A stretch of DNA of 64,000 bases from contig NZ_CP060494.1 of assembly GCF_014334115.1 (NCBI RefSeq), forward strand, positions 2,138,501 through 2,202,500. Reading direction: 5' to 3'. Both the position numbers and the translations under genes were made by a program. A model generated the notes under the pieces. That model was not told the DNA's origin. It worked only from the letters and a program-made list of their open reading frames with translations, and did no database searches. This stretch comes from Sphingosinithalassobacter sp. CS137 (GTDB lineage Bacteria; Pseudomonadota; Alphaproteobacteria; Sphingomonadales; Sphingomonadaceae). Positions within the stretch are counted from its first letter, which is position 1, and every line of letters starts with the position of its first letter. Below are positions 1-9,592 of this stretch, piece after piece.

Positions 1-168
1 GCCGACGCTGAGACCGTGACATGGTATCTGGTTTTTCATCCATAGCGCTGTGTAGTCGGATAGCCTCGGATGCCCAAATGCAAACTGCTAAATGCCTTTA
101 CTATCTGGCTCACGGCTCATAGGGCGCGAGACGCGTTCACCTTTTACTGAGGCTGCCGAAAGAGTCAG
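1..168. other. Upstream region of the emr-type efflux operon
   Basis: There is no gene that I can support. A direct repeat AAATGC occurs at 76-81 and 90-95 and could be part of an operator. On the minus strand an open frame starts with ATG at 43 and runs off the left edge after 14 codons. A divergent regulator would be expected next to an EmrAB operon, but 14 codons cannot be identified and no ribosome binding site is obvious. Confidence 0.3.
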
Positions 169-1296
169 ATGACCGATAACTCCAACCAACCGGAGCAGGA
201 GGGCACAACCCCAACGAAACCGCAATCGCGGCGTGGCTTGCGCATCGTGCTAATCCTCGTTGGTCTTGCCGTGCTGCTTGGCGGGATCTGGTGGTACTAC
301 CGGCACGTAAGCTACGGACAATACATGCAGTCGACCGATAACGCCTATGTCGCTGCCGACAGCGTCGTTATCTCTTCCAAGGTAGCGGGATACGTCGAAG
401 AGGTCTTCGTGGGGGAGAACGAGCAGGTTGCTCTCGGCGGAGCCCTCGTACAACTGGATCTGCGGGATTATCAGGCGCAAGCGCAACAGGCGCGCGCACA
501 GATCGCTGCGACCCTGGCCGGTGCCGACACAATCCGTTCTCAGGTAGCTGAACAGGATGCAGCCATTCGCCAGGCGCGGGGCCAACTCGCCGCCGCGCGC
601 GCAGCACTCGACCTCGCGAACGACCAGGTGGCGCGATATCGGCCCCTTGCCGCGACAGGAGCCGAACCGCGGGAAAAGCTCGATCAGTATGAGGCGCAGG
701 CGCGGCAGGCGCGGGCCGAACTCGCCGCTGCGCAGGCGGCGGTCGCTGCCGCGACCGCTCGCCGGGGGACCCTGTTCGAGCAGATCAGCCAGACCCAGGC
801 GCAGGCGGACGCTGCTCGCGCTCAGCTGGAAACAGCCGACCTTACGGTTGAATCGACCTTGCTGCGCGCCAGCAAGGCCGGCCGCGTCGGCGATCTCTCG
901 GTGAGGGTGGGCCAGTTCGTGCAACCGGGTCAACGTTTGATGACGGTGGTTCCGGTGAGGGCGATCTACGTGACGGCAAACTTCAAGGAAACGCAGGTCG
1001 GCCTGATCCGGGCCGGCCAGAGCGTCAGGCTCGAAGTTGACGCCCTGCCCGACCTTGAGATCGCGGGACGAGTGGTCAGCATATCGCCGGGAACGGGCGC
1101 GGAATTTTCCATCCTCCCCCCCGAAAATGCCACCGGCAACTTTACCAAGATCGTTCAACGGATACCCGTCCGCATCGCTATCGATGCTCCCCCTGAAGTG
1201 CGGCGTCTGCTCGTTCCCGGCATGTCGGTAGTGGCTACGGTCGACACCCGGAATGCTGCCGGCGAATTGGAAGAGATCTCGAGTCGGACTCAATGA
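169..1296 (+). CDS. emrA: EmrA/HlyD-family membrane fusion protein
   Basis: This is the periplasmic adaptor of a tripartite drug efflux pump. It links an inner-membrane MFS transporter to an outer-membrane channel. The 375-aa protein has a short cytoplasmic N-terminus and one membrane anchor at about residues 24-43. The biotinyl-lipoyl-like segment STDNAYVAADSVVISSKVAG follows, which is typical of EmrA. A long Ala/Gln-rich alpha-helical hairpin (about 95-225) and a C-terminal beta-barrel part with the second lipoyl half (about 240-350) come next. Its stop overlaps the start of the MFS gene by 4 nt, so the two are translationally coupled. A third gene for the outer-membrane factor follows. The substrate cannot be read from sequence; hydrophobic toxicants are the usual EmrAB substrates. 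Confidence 0.9.
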   Translation: MTDNSNQPEQEGTTPTKPQSRRGLRIVLILVGLAVLLGGIWWYYRHVSYGQYMQSTDNAYVAADSVVISSKVAGYVEEVFVGENEQVALGGALVQLDLRDYQAQAQQARAQIAATLAGADTIRSQVAEQDAAIRQARGQLAAARAALDLANDQVARYRPLAATGAEPREKLDQYEAQARQARAELAAAQAAVAAATARRGTLFEQISQTQAQADAARAQLETADLTVESTLLRASKAGRVGDLSVRVGQFVQPGQRLMTVVPVRAIYVTANFKETQVGLIRAGQSVRLEVDALPDLEIAGRVVSISPGTGAEFSILPPENATGNFTKIVQRIPVRIAIDAPPEVRRLLVPGMSVVATVDTRNAAGELEEISSRTQ

Positions 1297-2864
1297 CCGA
1301 GATACTGGCAGCGCAGGACACTTCGATCGGGCCGGCCGGGAGCCGAAAGAACGCAGACGTTACTGCCTGGGTCGCTGTGGCCGCGGGCGCGCTCGGCGCC
1401 ATGCTCGCGACGCTGGACATATCAATCGTCAATTCCGCACTCCCCGTCATTCAGGGCGAGATCGGTGCCACAGGCGCCGAAGGCACCTGGATTGCTACGT
1501 CATTTCTCGTTGCTGAGATTGTCGTCATTCCACTGAGCGCTTGGCTCGAACGGCTGTTCGGTCTGCGAACCCTCCTCATCATCGCGGTCAGCGCGTTCAC
1601 CGCATTTTCTGTGCTATGCGGTGTAGCCACCGACCTTACGACCATGATCATCGGCCGCACGGGCCAGGGCTTCATGGGCGGAGTCCTCATTCCGACCGCA
1701 ATGACTATTGTGGCTAAACGATTGCCGCCGCACCAACAGCCAATCGGAATGGCGCTGTTCGGCATGACTGTGGTTCTTGGCCCCGTGATGGGGCCATTGA
1801 TCGGCGGCTGGCTGACCGAGAACCTGAGCTGGCACTATGCCTTTTTCGTCAATGTGCCAGTCTGCGCAATCCTGCTGCTCCTGCTGTTTATCGGGCTGCC
1901 TCACGAGAAGCCCAAGTGGGAATATCTCACGGACGCCGATTGGGCTGGCATTCTCGGGCTGATCCTCGGACTGGGCGGTCTGACTGTTGTACTCGAGGAA
2001 GGGCACCGTGAGGAATGGTTCGAGTCCTCACTCATTCGCTGGCTAACGGTGGTGACCATTATCGGCTTTGCCTGTTTGATTTACGGACAAGTGAAAGCAC
2101 GCAAGCCGGTCTTGAAGTTGCAGCTCCTGTTCAATCGACAGTTCGCCAGCGTCGCGATCATGGCGCTCGCCCTGGGCATGGTGATGTATGGTTCGACCTA
2201 TGTCATTCCGCAGTTCCTCGCGATCATTTCTGACTATAATGCTTTTCAGACGGGACTGGTCATCTTCTGGATGGGTGTCCCGGCCTTTCTCCTGATGCCG
2301 GTTCTGCCTCTGATGATCCGCAAGGTGGACATCCGCATTGCCGTCGGCACCGGAATGCTGCTGATGGCGATCAGCTGCTTTGTCAGCACGAGTCTGACCG
2401 CCGAATCCGGCGGCGCTGTCTTCACTGAAGGTCAGCTTATCCGCGGGGCCGGAATGATCCTTGCGATGATGTTCCTGAATCAGGCAACGGTGGCTTCGGT
2501 GGCCAAGGAAGACGCGGGCGATGCCTCGGGCATTTTCAACGCGGCCCGCAATCTTGGCGGATCATTCGCCCTCTCGGCCCTCGCTTCGTTCCAGGACCAG
2601 CGGATCTGGCATCATAGCCGGCGGATGGAAGAGACCCTGAATGCGAACAGCGTTTCGCTACAGGACTATCTCGAAGGGCTGGCGCGAAACTTCGGCGGCA
2701 TGGAGGGGGCGATGGCCGTCCTGAGCCGCACCCTCCAACGCGAGGCGTTCATAATGACCTACAATGACGTGTTCCTGGTTATGGGGATTCTGACCCTCGC
2801 GACGGTTCCGCTGGTCCTCTTCCTGAGGCCGCTTCCAAAAAATGTCTCCCTTTCGATGCACTGA
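1293..2864 (+). CDS. emrB: DHA2-family MFS drug efflux transporter (EmrB-like)
   Basis: This is a proton-driven inner-membrane multidrug transporter of the DHA2 (14-helix) major facilitator family. The 523-aa length fits. The N-terminal region carries the early-helix motif LATLDISIVNSALPVIQ, which resembles the D-x-TIVNVALP signature of the family. The motif GRTGQGFMGGVLIPTAMTIV follows, then the motif-C-like run VLGPVMGPLIGG, then repeated hydrophobic helices to the C-terminus. It overlaps emrA by 4 nt and the next gene starts 10 nt after its stop, so it sits in the middle of a three-gene operon. The start chosen is the ATG at 1293. Confidence 0.92.
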   Translation: MTEILAAQDTSIGPAGSRKNADVTAWVAVAAGALGAMLATLDISIVNSALPVIQGEIGATGAEGTWIATSFLVAEIVVIPLSAWLERLFGLRTLLIIAVSAFTAFSVLCGVATDLTTMIIGRTGQGFMGGVLIPTAMTIVAKRLPPHQQPIGMALFGMTVVLGPVMGPLIGGWLTENLSWHYAFFVNVPVCAILLLLLFIGLPHEKPKWEYLTDADWAGILGLILGLGGLTVVLEEGHREEWFESSLIRWLTVVTIIGFACLIYGQVKARKPVLKLQLLFNRQFASVAIMALALGMVMYGSTYVIPQFLAIISDYNAFQTGLVIFWMGVPAFLLMPVLPLMIRKVDIRIAVGTGMLLMAISCFVSTSLTAESGGAVFTEGQLIRGAGMILAMMFLNQATVASVAKEDAGDASGIFNAARNLGGSFALSALASFQDQRIWHHSRRMEETLNANSVSLQDYLEGLARNFGGMEGAMAVLSRTLQREAFIMTYNDVFLVMGILTLATVPLVLFLRPLPKNVSLSMH

Positions 2865-2874
2865 GCCCTACACG

Positions 2875-4335
2875 ATGCGCCACTTGCTACCTCCGCTTGT
2901 CACTATCGCCTTGCTAGCTGGATGCACGGCAGGGCCCGATTATGCAGGCCCCCCGGAAGTTGTGTCAGCAGACACGGGCACTCGCTTTGTGCGCGCTGGC
3001 AGTGATGTGAGCGCATCTGATCCGGTTGTCGCTCAATGGTGGCTGCTGCTCGGCGATCCCGAGTTGACGCGGCTGGTGGAGGCTGCGCTGTCCGGCAACC
3101 CCTCGCTCGCCGCAGCGCAGGCGCGCATTGCCCAGGCACGGGCATCCATCAGGCAAGACCGTGCGGGTCGAATGCCATCGCTTGGGGCACAGGCCACCAC
3201 CGTGCAGGGCCGGCTTCCTGGTCTCGACCTTCAAGGCGGGGCGCCCCCCCCGTCAGAGCAAACCAATTCCGACGCAGAAACCGATGACTCACTGAGCTTT
3301 TACAATGTGGGCCTTAACGCCAACTGGGAGCTGGAGTTCGCCGGTGGCTCGCGCAGGCGCATTGAGGCCAGCAATGCCCAAGCTGCTGCAACGGTGGCCA
3401 ATGCAGAGGACGCAAAGGTCCAGTTGACTGCCCAAGTGGCCAGCACCTACGTCAATTTGCGGGAGGCCCAATTCCGCGCAGAGCAATTTGAGGCGCAGAT
3501 TTCGTTGCAGGAAGAGATCCTGGCGCTGACATACCAACGCTATCAGCGCGGTGCATTGCCGCTTTTCCCGGTAGGCACCGCGAATGCCGAACTGGAGATG
3601 CTCAAGTCACAACTTGCCGAAGCTGAAGCGGATATCGCAGTCCTGTCTGATGCACTCGCTATACTGACCGGACAGGTGCCGGGATCAGTTGATGCAGCGC
3701 TCACGACTGCGCGCTCCATTCCCATGCCGCCAGAGCAGGTCGCGATCGGCGATCCGGCAAGCCTGGTGGCGCGTCGGCCTGACATAAGGGCGGCCGAACG
3801 GTCTCTTGCCGCGTCGACGGCGCGGATCGGGGTGGCCGAGGCGGCGCGGTTCCCGAAATTGTCCTTCACAGGGATCTTAGGCCTCGGCGGATCCTCGTTG
3901 GACGACGTTGTCGATGTCGGCGAATTCTCCGCACTCGCGATCCCGCGCCTCCAGTGGAATTTCCTGGATTTCGGCAGGGTAGACGCTGCGATCGACCAAG
4001 CCGGGGCAGCGCGCAACGAAGCAGTCGCCAATTACCAGCAGACGGTGCTTCTGGCACTGCAAGACGCCGAACGTGCCTTGGCTCGCTTCGGCCAGCAGCG
4101 TGTTGCGCTCGCTGCCAGTATGCAAATCAAGAAGCAGGCTGACGTCGCGGCAGACCTGAACCGCCAACGTTTTGCCGCAGGAGCGATCTCGAAGGCTGAC
4201 CTCAACCGGGCCCTGCGAGAACAGCAGCAGGCCTCAGCAGACCTCGTCCGGGCAAAAGGTGCCCTTACGCTGGCGTGGATCGCGCTGCAGAAGTCGCTGG
4301 GCCTTGGGTGGCAAGAGCCTATTCGAGATCAATAG
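2875..4335 (+). CDS. Outer-membrane factor lipoprotein, NodT/OprM family
   Basis: This is the outer-membrane channel that completes the EmrAB-type pump. The protein starts with a signal peptide and lipobox (ALLAGC at about residues 12-17), so it is probably a lipoprotein. The sequence after the Cys, TAGPDYAGP, is the usual beginning of NodT-type outer-membrane factors. Two repeats of the outer-membrane efflux domain follow (about 60-260 and 280-480), each with long heptad-rich helices. An ATG at 2842 lies in frame but inside the end of emrB and would precede the signal peptide, so I use the ATG at 2875. That gives 486 aa. Confidence 0.9.
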   Translation: MRHLLPPLVTIALLAGCTAGPDYAGPPEVVSADTGTRFVRAGSDVSASDPVVAQWWLLLGDPELTRLVEAALSGNPSLAAAQARIAQARASIRQDRAGRMPSLGAQATTVQGRLPGLDLQGGAPPPSEQTNSDAETDDSLSFYNVGLNANWELEFAGGSRRRIEASNAQAAATVANAEDAKVQLTAQVASTYVNLREAQFRAEQFEAQISLQEEILALTYQRYQRGALPLFPVGTANAELEMLKSQLAEAEADIAVLSDALAILTGQVPGSVDAALTTARSIPMPPEQVAIGDPASLVARRPDIRAAERSLAASTARIGVAEAARFPKLSFTGILGLGGSSLDDVVDVGEFSALAIPRLQWNFLDFGRVDAAIDQAGAARNEAVANYQQTVLLALQDAERALARFGQQRVALAASMQIKKQADVAADLNRQRFAAGAISKADLNRALREQQQASADLVRAKGALTLAWIALQKSLGLGWQEPIRDQ

Positions 4336-4759
4336 TCCCGCCGCGCTGATCAAGTGATCCGGTTGACGAGAAGTAGGCGCCCCTGCCGCTGGCGACCAAC
4401 TTGTCGTCGGGCTCGAGAACCCGGGTTTCGGCCACCGAAATCTGTCGCCCGATCTTCACGATCTGTCCGTGAGCAGTGAGAGGTCCTGAGGTTGCAGGAC
4501 GGTGGTAATCGACATGCAGATCGGCCGTCGCTCTCGCCGCGACGCCCCCGGCAAGCAGAGTATAAAGCCCGGTGAGGTCGACCAGTGAAGCCAGGATCCC
4601 TCCATGCGCCGACCCAATCATAGGGTTCGACACGATCTCTTCGCGCCATGGCATGGTGATCGCGATTGACTGGTCGGAGCATGTCGCAATCTCCAGCCCA
4701 AGCCATCGGTGAAACGGCGCGATATGCAGCATTTCCTGCAAGCGCTCTCGATCGATCAT
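4319..4759 (-). CDS. PaaI-family hotdog thioesterase
   Basis: This is a 146-aa single hotdog-fold acyl-CoA thioesterase-like protein. The diagnostic segment SAHGGILASLVDLTGLYTL (about 49-67) gives the HGG loop and the catalytic acidic residue on the central helix. The C-terminal strands include DLHVDYHRPA and VGR-like turns. It lies downstream of an alpha/beta hydrolase on the same strand and overlaps that gene's stop by 4 nt. It converges on the efflux lipoprotein gene, and the two 3' ends overlap by 17 nt. The acyl-CoA substrate is unknown. Confidence 0.8.
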   Translation of the reverse strand: MIDRERLQEMLHIAPFHRWLGLEIATCSDQSIAITMPWREEIVSNPMIGSAHGGILASLVDLTGLYTLLAGGVAARATADLHVDYHRPATSGPLTAHGQIVKIGRQISVAETRVLEPDDKLVASGRGAYFSSTGSLDQRGGTIDLE

Positions 4760-5661
4760 AGCTCCCTCGTCCCCTGTGGCTGAGCCGTATCGGATGAGTG
4801 ATGGCGCCCTAGGAAATCGACGATAGCGGCGGAGAAGGCATCGTTCGCATCGCCCACCACCATGTGCGTGGCATCGGCAATATCGGTGTATTCTGCATGG
4901 GGGGCGAGTTGTCGCAGATGCAAAACGGCCTCTTCGGAAACAAGATCGCTAGAGCCGCCTCGGATGAGGTGAAGCGGAAGCGTGAGATTCGCCGCAGCTT
5001 GGCTCAGCATTGCCGATTGACGTTCTTGGCTGTCTGGGTCGCCTTGTCTGGCTGACATTATATTACGGATAAACACCGGGTCCCAGTGCCAATAGAAGCG
5101 CCCATCCGACTTCTGCCGCAGATAGTTTTTCAGACCATCGCTCGCGCCCCGCTTGGGACGATGCGGCATGTAGCGAGCGATCACGTCGGCCGCCTCCTCT
5201 GGTGAGGCGAAGCCGCTATCGACATGCTCTTCCATGAAACCAACCACGCGCATCACACCGCTGGGCTCCATGCGCGGGGCAATGTCGACCAATGTGAGTG
5301 AAGCAAAGCTACCTGGAGCAAGCTCCCCTGCGGCAATCAGTCCAGCGAGCCCGCCCAGTGAAGCGCCGACCAGCGCTGGCTTCTGGTCCAGGCGCGACGC
5401 TGCAGCGACCAGATCCGCCGCGAAGTCGCGCATTTCGTAAGCTCCGCATGGCGACCAATCGCTGTCTCCGTGACCGCGCATGTCGAAGGCGATTGCGCGA
5501 AAGCCGGCTTGAGCCAACTCGCTGACCACCCTTCTCCACGCGCGCCGTGTCTGCCCGCCGCCGTGCGCAAGAAGGACGGGTTTAGCGTAGGCATCCCCCT
5601 CAGCCTCGGCTGTAAGAGAAATTGCGCCTGCGCCCTCAATCGTAAAGGTTTCTCTCGCCAT
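4756..5661 (-). CDS. Alpha/beta hydrolase
   Basis: This is a 301-aa alpha/beta-hydrolase-fold enzyme that hydrolyses an ester, amide or related bond. It has the oxyanion region LLAHGGGQTRRAW, the DMRGHGDS segment, the nucleophile elbow VGASLGG, an acidic residue in GGSSDLV and a late histidine in DATHMVVG. Together these give the Ser-Asp-His triad. The open frame extends upstream to 5793, but the family-like N-terminus MARETFTIEGAG begins at 5661, so I use that ATG. It is co-transcribed with the thioesterase through a 4-nt overlap. A 6-bp inverted repeat lies about 25 nt upstream. Confidence 0.85.
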   Translation of the reverse strand: MARETFTIEGAGAISLTAEAEGDAYAKPVLLAHGGGQTRRAWRRVVSELAQAGFRAIAFDMRGHGDSDWSPCGAYEMRDFAADLVAAASRLDQKPALVGASLGGLAGLIAAGELAPGSFASLTLVDIAPRMEPSGVMRVVGFMEEHVDSGFASPEEAADVIARYMPHRPKRGASDGLKNYLRQKSDGRFYWHWDPVFIRNIMSARQGDPDSQERQSAMLSQAAANLTLPLHLIRGGSSDLVSEEAVLHLRQLAPHAEYTDIADATHMVVGDANDAFSAAIVDFLGRHHSSDTAQPQGTREL

Positions 5662-5973
5662 CACTGGATGGTAGGAAAGGCGCGCTAAATAGTAAACCGA
5701 TTTAGTTTGTGGCTCTCGGCTCCGTGTTGGCTGTCCTGCAGGGCGTTTCAACGACGGCAAAAGTCTATGCCAAGAGGGGTTTCTCCAGACCATTCTCTAA
5801 TGCACCGGCTTGCGATTCGGTCAGCAGTCGCTGTCCGCTTAATCCGCTCAAAGATATAAAAGCTGCCTTTCCGCTTCCGGCCCAAATCCAGCCGCGACGC
5901 TCTACGCCGATCGCCGTCGGTGGCAGCCCTTTTCTTTTCCGACGCTTACCCCCAATATGCTCACGGAGGGCAC
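5662..5973. other. Divergent intergenic region, hydrolase / restriction-modification gene
   Basis: About 310 bases without a gene. The inverted repeat CTAAAT (5685-5690) and ATTTAG (5700-5705), with a 9-nt spacer, lies just upstream of the hydrolase start. On the minus strand it overlaps a -10-like TATTTA. This looks like a small dimeric repressor site, but no regulator gene is adjacent. On the plus side the only strong signal is a GGAGGG at 5965-5970 before the GTG start at 5974. Nothing else stands out. Confidence 0.35.
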
Positions 5974-8115
5974 GTGGACGCTGACGAATTCATCGCAAAG
6001 TGGCAGGTATCAGGGGGCAATGAGCGCGCGAACACGCAGCTGTTCGTGACCGACCTGTGTGCGCTGCTCGGCGTCGACCAGCCGCAGCCGACGCAGAGCG
6101 ATACCGTGCGCAACGACTACGTGTTCGAGCGCCACGTGGTAAAAGCCGAGATCGACGGTACTACCTCCAATGGCTGGATCGACCTCTACAAGCGTGACTG
6201 CTTCATCCTCGAAGCTAAGCAGGGCAGCGCTGCAGACGCCAACGCAGTGGACGAGGGCCGGGGCGATGCCTTGCGCGACCTCTTCGGCCAAACCGCCGCT
6301 GAGCGCTTCAAGCGCGGCATGGCGAAGCGCGGCACTGAGCAATGGACTGGCGCCATGTTGCGCGCTGCCGGCCAGGCCGATGGTTATGCCCGTGCCCTTC
6401 CCGAAGGTCACGGCTGGCCACCGTTCCTGCTGGTGAGTGATATCGGCTATTGCATCGACGTCTATGCCAACTTCGCCTGCGACGGGCGGCCCTACGTCCC
6501 GTTCCCGGACCGCCGGCGGTTCCGCATCACGCTGGAGGACTTGCGCGACGAAGACGTACTCACGCGACTGGCGGCGATCTGGACCGCCCCCATGTTGCTC
6601 GACCCTTCAGCCGAGGCGGCGCGCGTCACGCGCGAGGTGGCCAACCATCTCGCCGCTTTGGCCAAGAATATCGAGGCGCGCGAGCAGAACCCCGACCGCG
6701 TTGCCGCCTTCCTGATGCGCCTGCTGTTCACGATGTTCGCCGAGGACACGCGCCTTATTCCGAAGAAGAGCTTCAGTGCGCTGCTGGCGAAGGTGCGCGA
6801 CCGGCCCGAGAACCTGCCGCCGCAACTCACCGATCTTTGGAAGGCGATGGACAAAGGTCGCTTTACCGGCGCGCTAGGCGAAGCGGGCGAGACCGTGCGC
6901 CGGTTCAACGGCTACCTGTTCAAGGATACCACGGCGATTGCGCTGACCACGGGTGAGATCGACGTGCTGCTCGGGGCGGCCAAGGCTGACTGGCGGCAGG
7001 TCGAGCCGGCGATCTTCGGGACTCTACTGGAGCGCGCGCTCAACCCAAAGGAGCGGGCGAAGCTTGGCGCGCATTACACCCCGCGCGCCTACGTCGAGCG
7101 GCTGGTCGGGCCGACGATCATGGAGCCGCTGCGCGAGGACTGGCTTGGCGCCCGCACGGCAGCGATGGAAGCGGCCGAGGCGGGCGACCGGGAGAAGGCG
7201 CGGCGGCTCGTCGAGGCGTTCCACGGGCAGCTGGCGCAGACCAAGGTGCTCGATCCCGCCTGCGGCACGGGCAATTTCCTCTACGTCGCATTGGCGCGGA
7301 TGAAGGAGCTCGAAGGTGAAGTGCTCGAGCTACTCGAGGAACTAGGCGACGAGCGCTACCTTGCCGAGCTGTCCGGCCACACGATCACCCCTGAGAACTT
7401 CCTCGGTATCGAGATCAACCCGCGCGCGGCGGAGATCGCCCAGCTGGTGCTGTGGATCGGCTATCTCCAATGGCACTTCCGGGTGAACGGCGAGGATCGA
7501 ATGCCGGAGCCGCCGGTGCTGCGCGACGTGAAGACCATCGAGTGCAGGGATGCGCTGATTGAGTGGGATAGGCGCGAGCTAGTTCGCGACGATCAAAATC
7601 GGCCCGTTACGCGTTGGGACGGCACTACAATGAAGCGCCAAGCGTCGACAAATCGGCTGATCCCAGACGAGTCGGCGCGCGCGGAGATCTATAGATACAT
7701 CGAGCCAAGACAGGCGCGATGGCCGGACGCCAATTTCATAATCGGCAATCCTCCTTTCATCGGGTGCCGTCGGATGCGTAAGCGACTTAGTTCGCCTTAC
7801 GTGGACGCCTTGCGGTTGGCCTACAACGATCTCTCCGGCGAAATCGACTTTGTAACCTATTGGTGGGCACGGTCCGCGATGCTTGTCGGCATAGGGAAGG
7901 TGCGGCGCTTCGGACTAATAACGACCAAGACGATCGCGCAGCCTAGCAACCGTTCGGTCTTACGTGAGCACCTTGAGAAGGATCGTGGACGTCTGATCCA
8001 CCTTAAATTCGCAATCCCCAATCATCCCTGGCACGATCAAGAGACGACTGCCTCGGTGCGAATTGCGATGACCGTTGGCGCAGCCGGCGACAGCGCAGGC
8101 TGTTGTGGACAATAA
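5974..8115 (+). pseudogene. MmeI-like type IIL/IIG restriction-modification enzyme, N-terminal part (frameshifted)
   Basis: This is the N-terminal part of a single-chain restriction endonuclease plus adenine methyltransferase of the MmeI family. A nuclease motif D-x9-E-x-K is visible in DLYKRDCFILEAK (about residues 60-72). A helical spacer follows, then SAM motif I, DPACGTGNF, and the catalytic motif IV, NPPF (about residue 592). The frame then stops at 8113-8115 in mid-domain. The rest of the protein continues in another frame from about 8100. Adding one base near 8100 would join the two parts, so a 1-nt deletion (or a sequencing error) is the simplest explanation. I take the GTG at 5974 as start because of the Shine-Dalgarno GGAGGG; a GTG at 5920 is possible. 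Confidence 0.82.
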
Positions 8116-9452
8116 AAACCGAGAGCCGGCGGAGTGGCACAACTTATCTAGATTTTGACACTCGGATGGGACGGATCAATGTTGACCTAACTATCGGCCC
8201 GCAAGTGGCTTCAGCAACAGCGCTTAAGTCCAACTCCAAGATCTGTTGGATGGGCGTAAAAATGTCCGGCGAAGGCTTCAAAATAAGTTCAGCTCGTCGC
8301 GACGCTTTCGAGCGAGAGGGCGTCCCCTTGGACCGGATGCCCCGGGTCTTCGCGGGAACCGACGTGAGTGAACTTCGCGCCTGGATTTTTGCTCTGGATT
8401 TCTTTGATTTTTCTGAGGACGAGGTGAAGCGGAACTATCCGACAGTCTATGATCACCTTTTGACCTACGTAAAGCCCGAGCGCGATCACAACGATCGTGA
8501 AGCGTACAGTGAAGAGTGGTGGCGTTTCGTAGAACCCAGGCCGCGCCTGCGGGCCTCGACCCGAGACCTGCAGCGCTACATTGTTACCTCCGAGACTCAC
8601 ACGCACCCCATCTTCACGTTCGTAGAGAGTCGCCAACTCATCATCGATGGGTCTGTAATTGCAGTGGCGTCAGACGACGCTTGGATTCTGGCAGTCCTCT
8701 CCAGCCGCATTCACGAATTCTGGGCGTTACGCGCCGGCGGGAGACAAGGCGCGGGTGATGATCCTCGTTACCAGAATGAAATGTGCTTCGATCCCTTTCC
8801 TTTCCCGGACCCCTCCGACGAAACGCTCAAGTTCCGCATCCGCGACGCCGCCGAAAAGCTCGACGCCTTGCGCAAGGACGTGCTCGCGCGGCACGAGGAC
8901 CTCACGCTGACCAAGCTCTACAACGCGCTCGAAGCGCTGCGCGCTGCCGAGGCGGCGGCGAAGGTGTTGTCCGACAAGGATCGCGACGTGGTGGGGCGCG
9001 GCTGCGTCTCGCTGATCCGGCAATACCACGAAGAGATCGATGCGGGGGTGGCCGAGGCCTATCGCTGGCCGGCCGACCTGAGCGAGGAGGAAATCCTAGA
9101 CCGGCTCGTCGCGCTCAACAAGGAGCGGGCGGCGGAGGAAGCAAAGGGCAAGGTGCGCTGGCTTCGCCCTGAATTCCAGGCACCCACATATGTCGCGCCA
9201 GTCGAGCAGGCGGCGCTGGCGCTGCCCCAAGCGGAAAAGCCAGGCATCGAGATCCTCGAATGGCCCAGGGCATTGCCCGAGCAGGTGGTAGTGGTGGCGA
9301 GCGTGGTCGCGCGCGCTGAGAAACCCCTCGGTGCGGGAGAAATCGCGCGGGCTTTCAGAGGCAAGCGTGCGGCCACGGTGGTGCCGGTGCTCGATGCGTT
9401 GGCGGGCATGGGCCGGGTGCGCAAACTGCAGGATGGCCGCTACGCGGCGTGA
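8103..9452 (+). pseudogene. MmeI-like restriction-modification enzyme, C-terminal part (frameshifted)
   Basis: This is the continuation of the preceding gene in a different frame. It contains the end of the methyltransferase domain (ARTGRI-like segment DTRMGRINVDLTIG), the target-recognition domain (about 100-260 of this part) and the C-terminal helical region. A short winged-helix-like tail ends in VRKLQDGRYAA. The only start available is a TTG at 8103 without a ribosome binding site, so I regard it as a fragment and not an independent gene. If the frameshift is real, the DNA-recognition part is disconnected from the catalytic part and the enzyme is dead. No separate specificity or modification gene is nearby. 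Confidence 0.78.
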
Positions 9453-9592
9453 GCCGTCCCTACCCACATAGCGGCTAACCGATCAGGAGAGCCGAAGTGG
9501 GCAATCTTTCAAGCGGAGGCTGCGAAGGGCTGGCTTTCCGGATCGTGAGCCAACGTCAGACCGGCCGGTTCCGGCCCATCCTGCCGTACAAG

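Noticed and set aside
1..43. Start of a divergent gene on minus (ATG at 43)
   Set aside because: Only 14 codons are visible and there is no clear ribosome binding site; identification is not possible.
250..1293. 347-aa open frame on minus opposite emrA
   Set aside because: emrA has family motifs throughout; the opposite frame has none.
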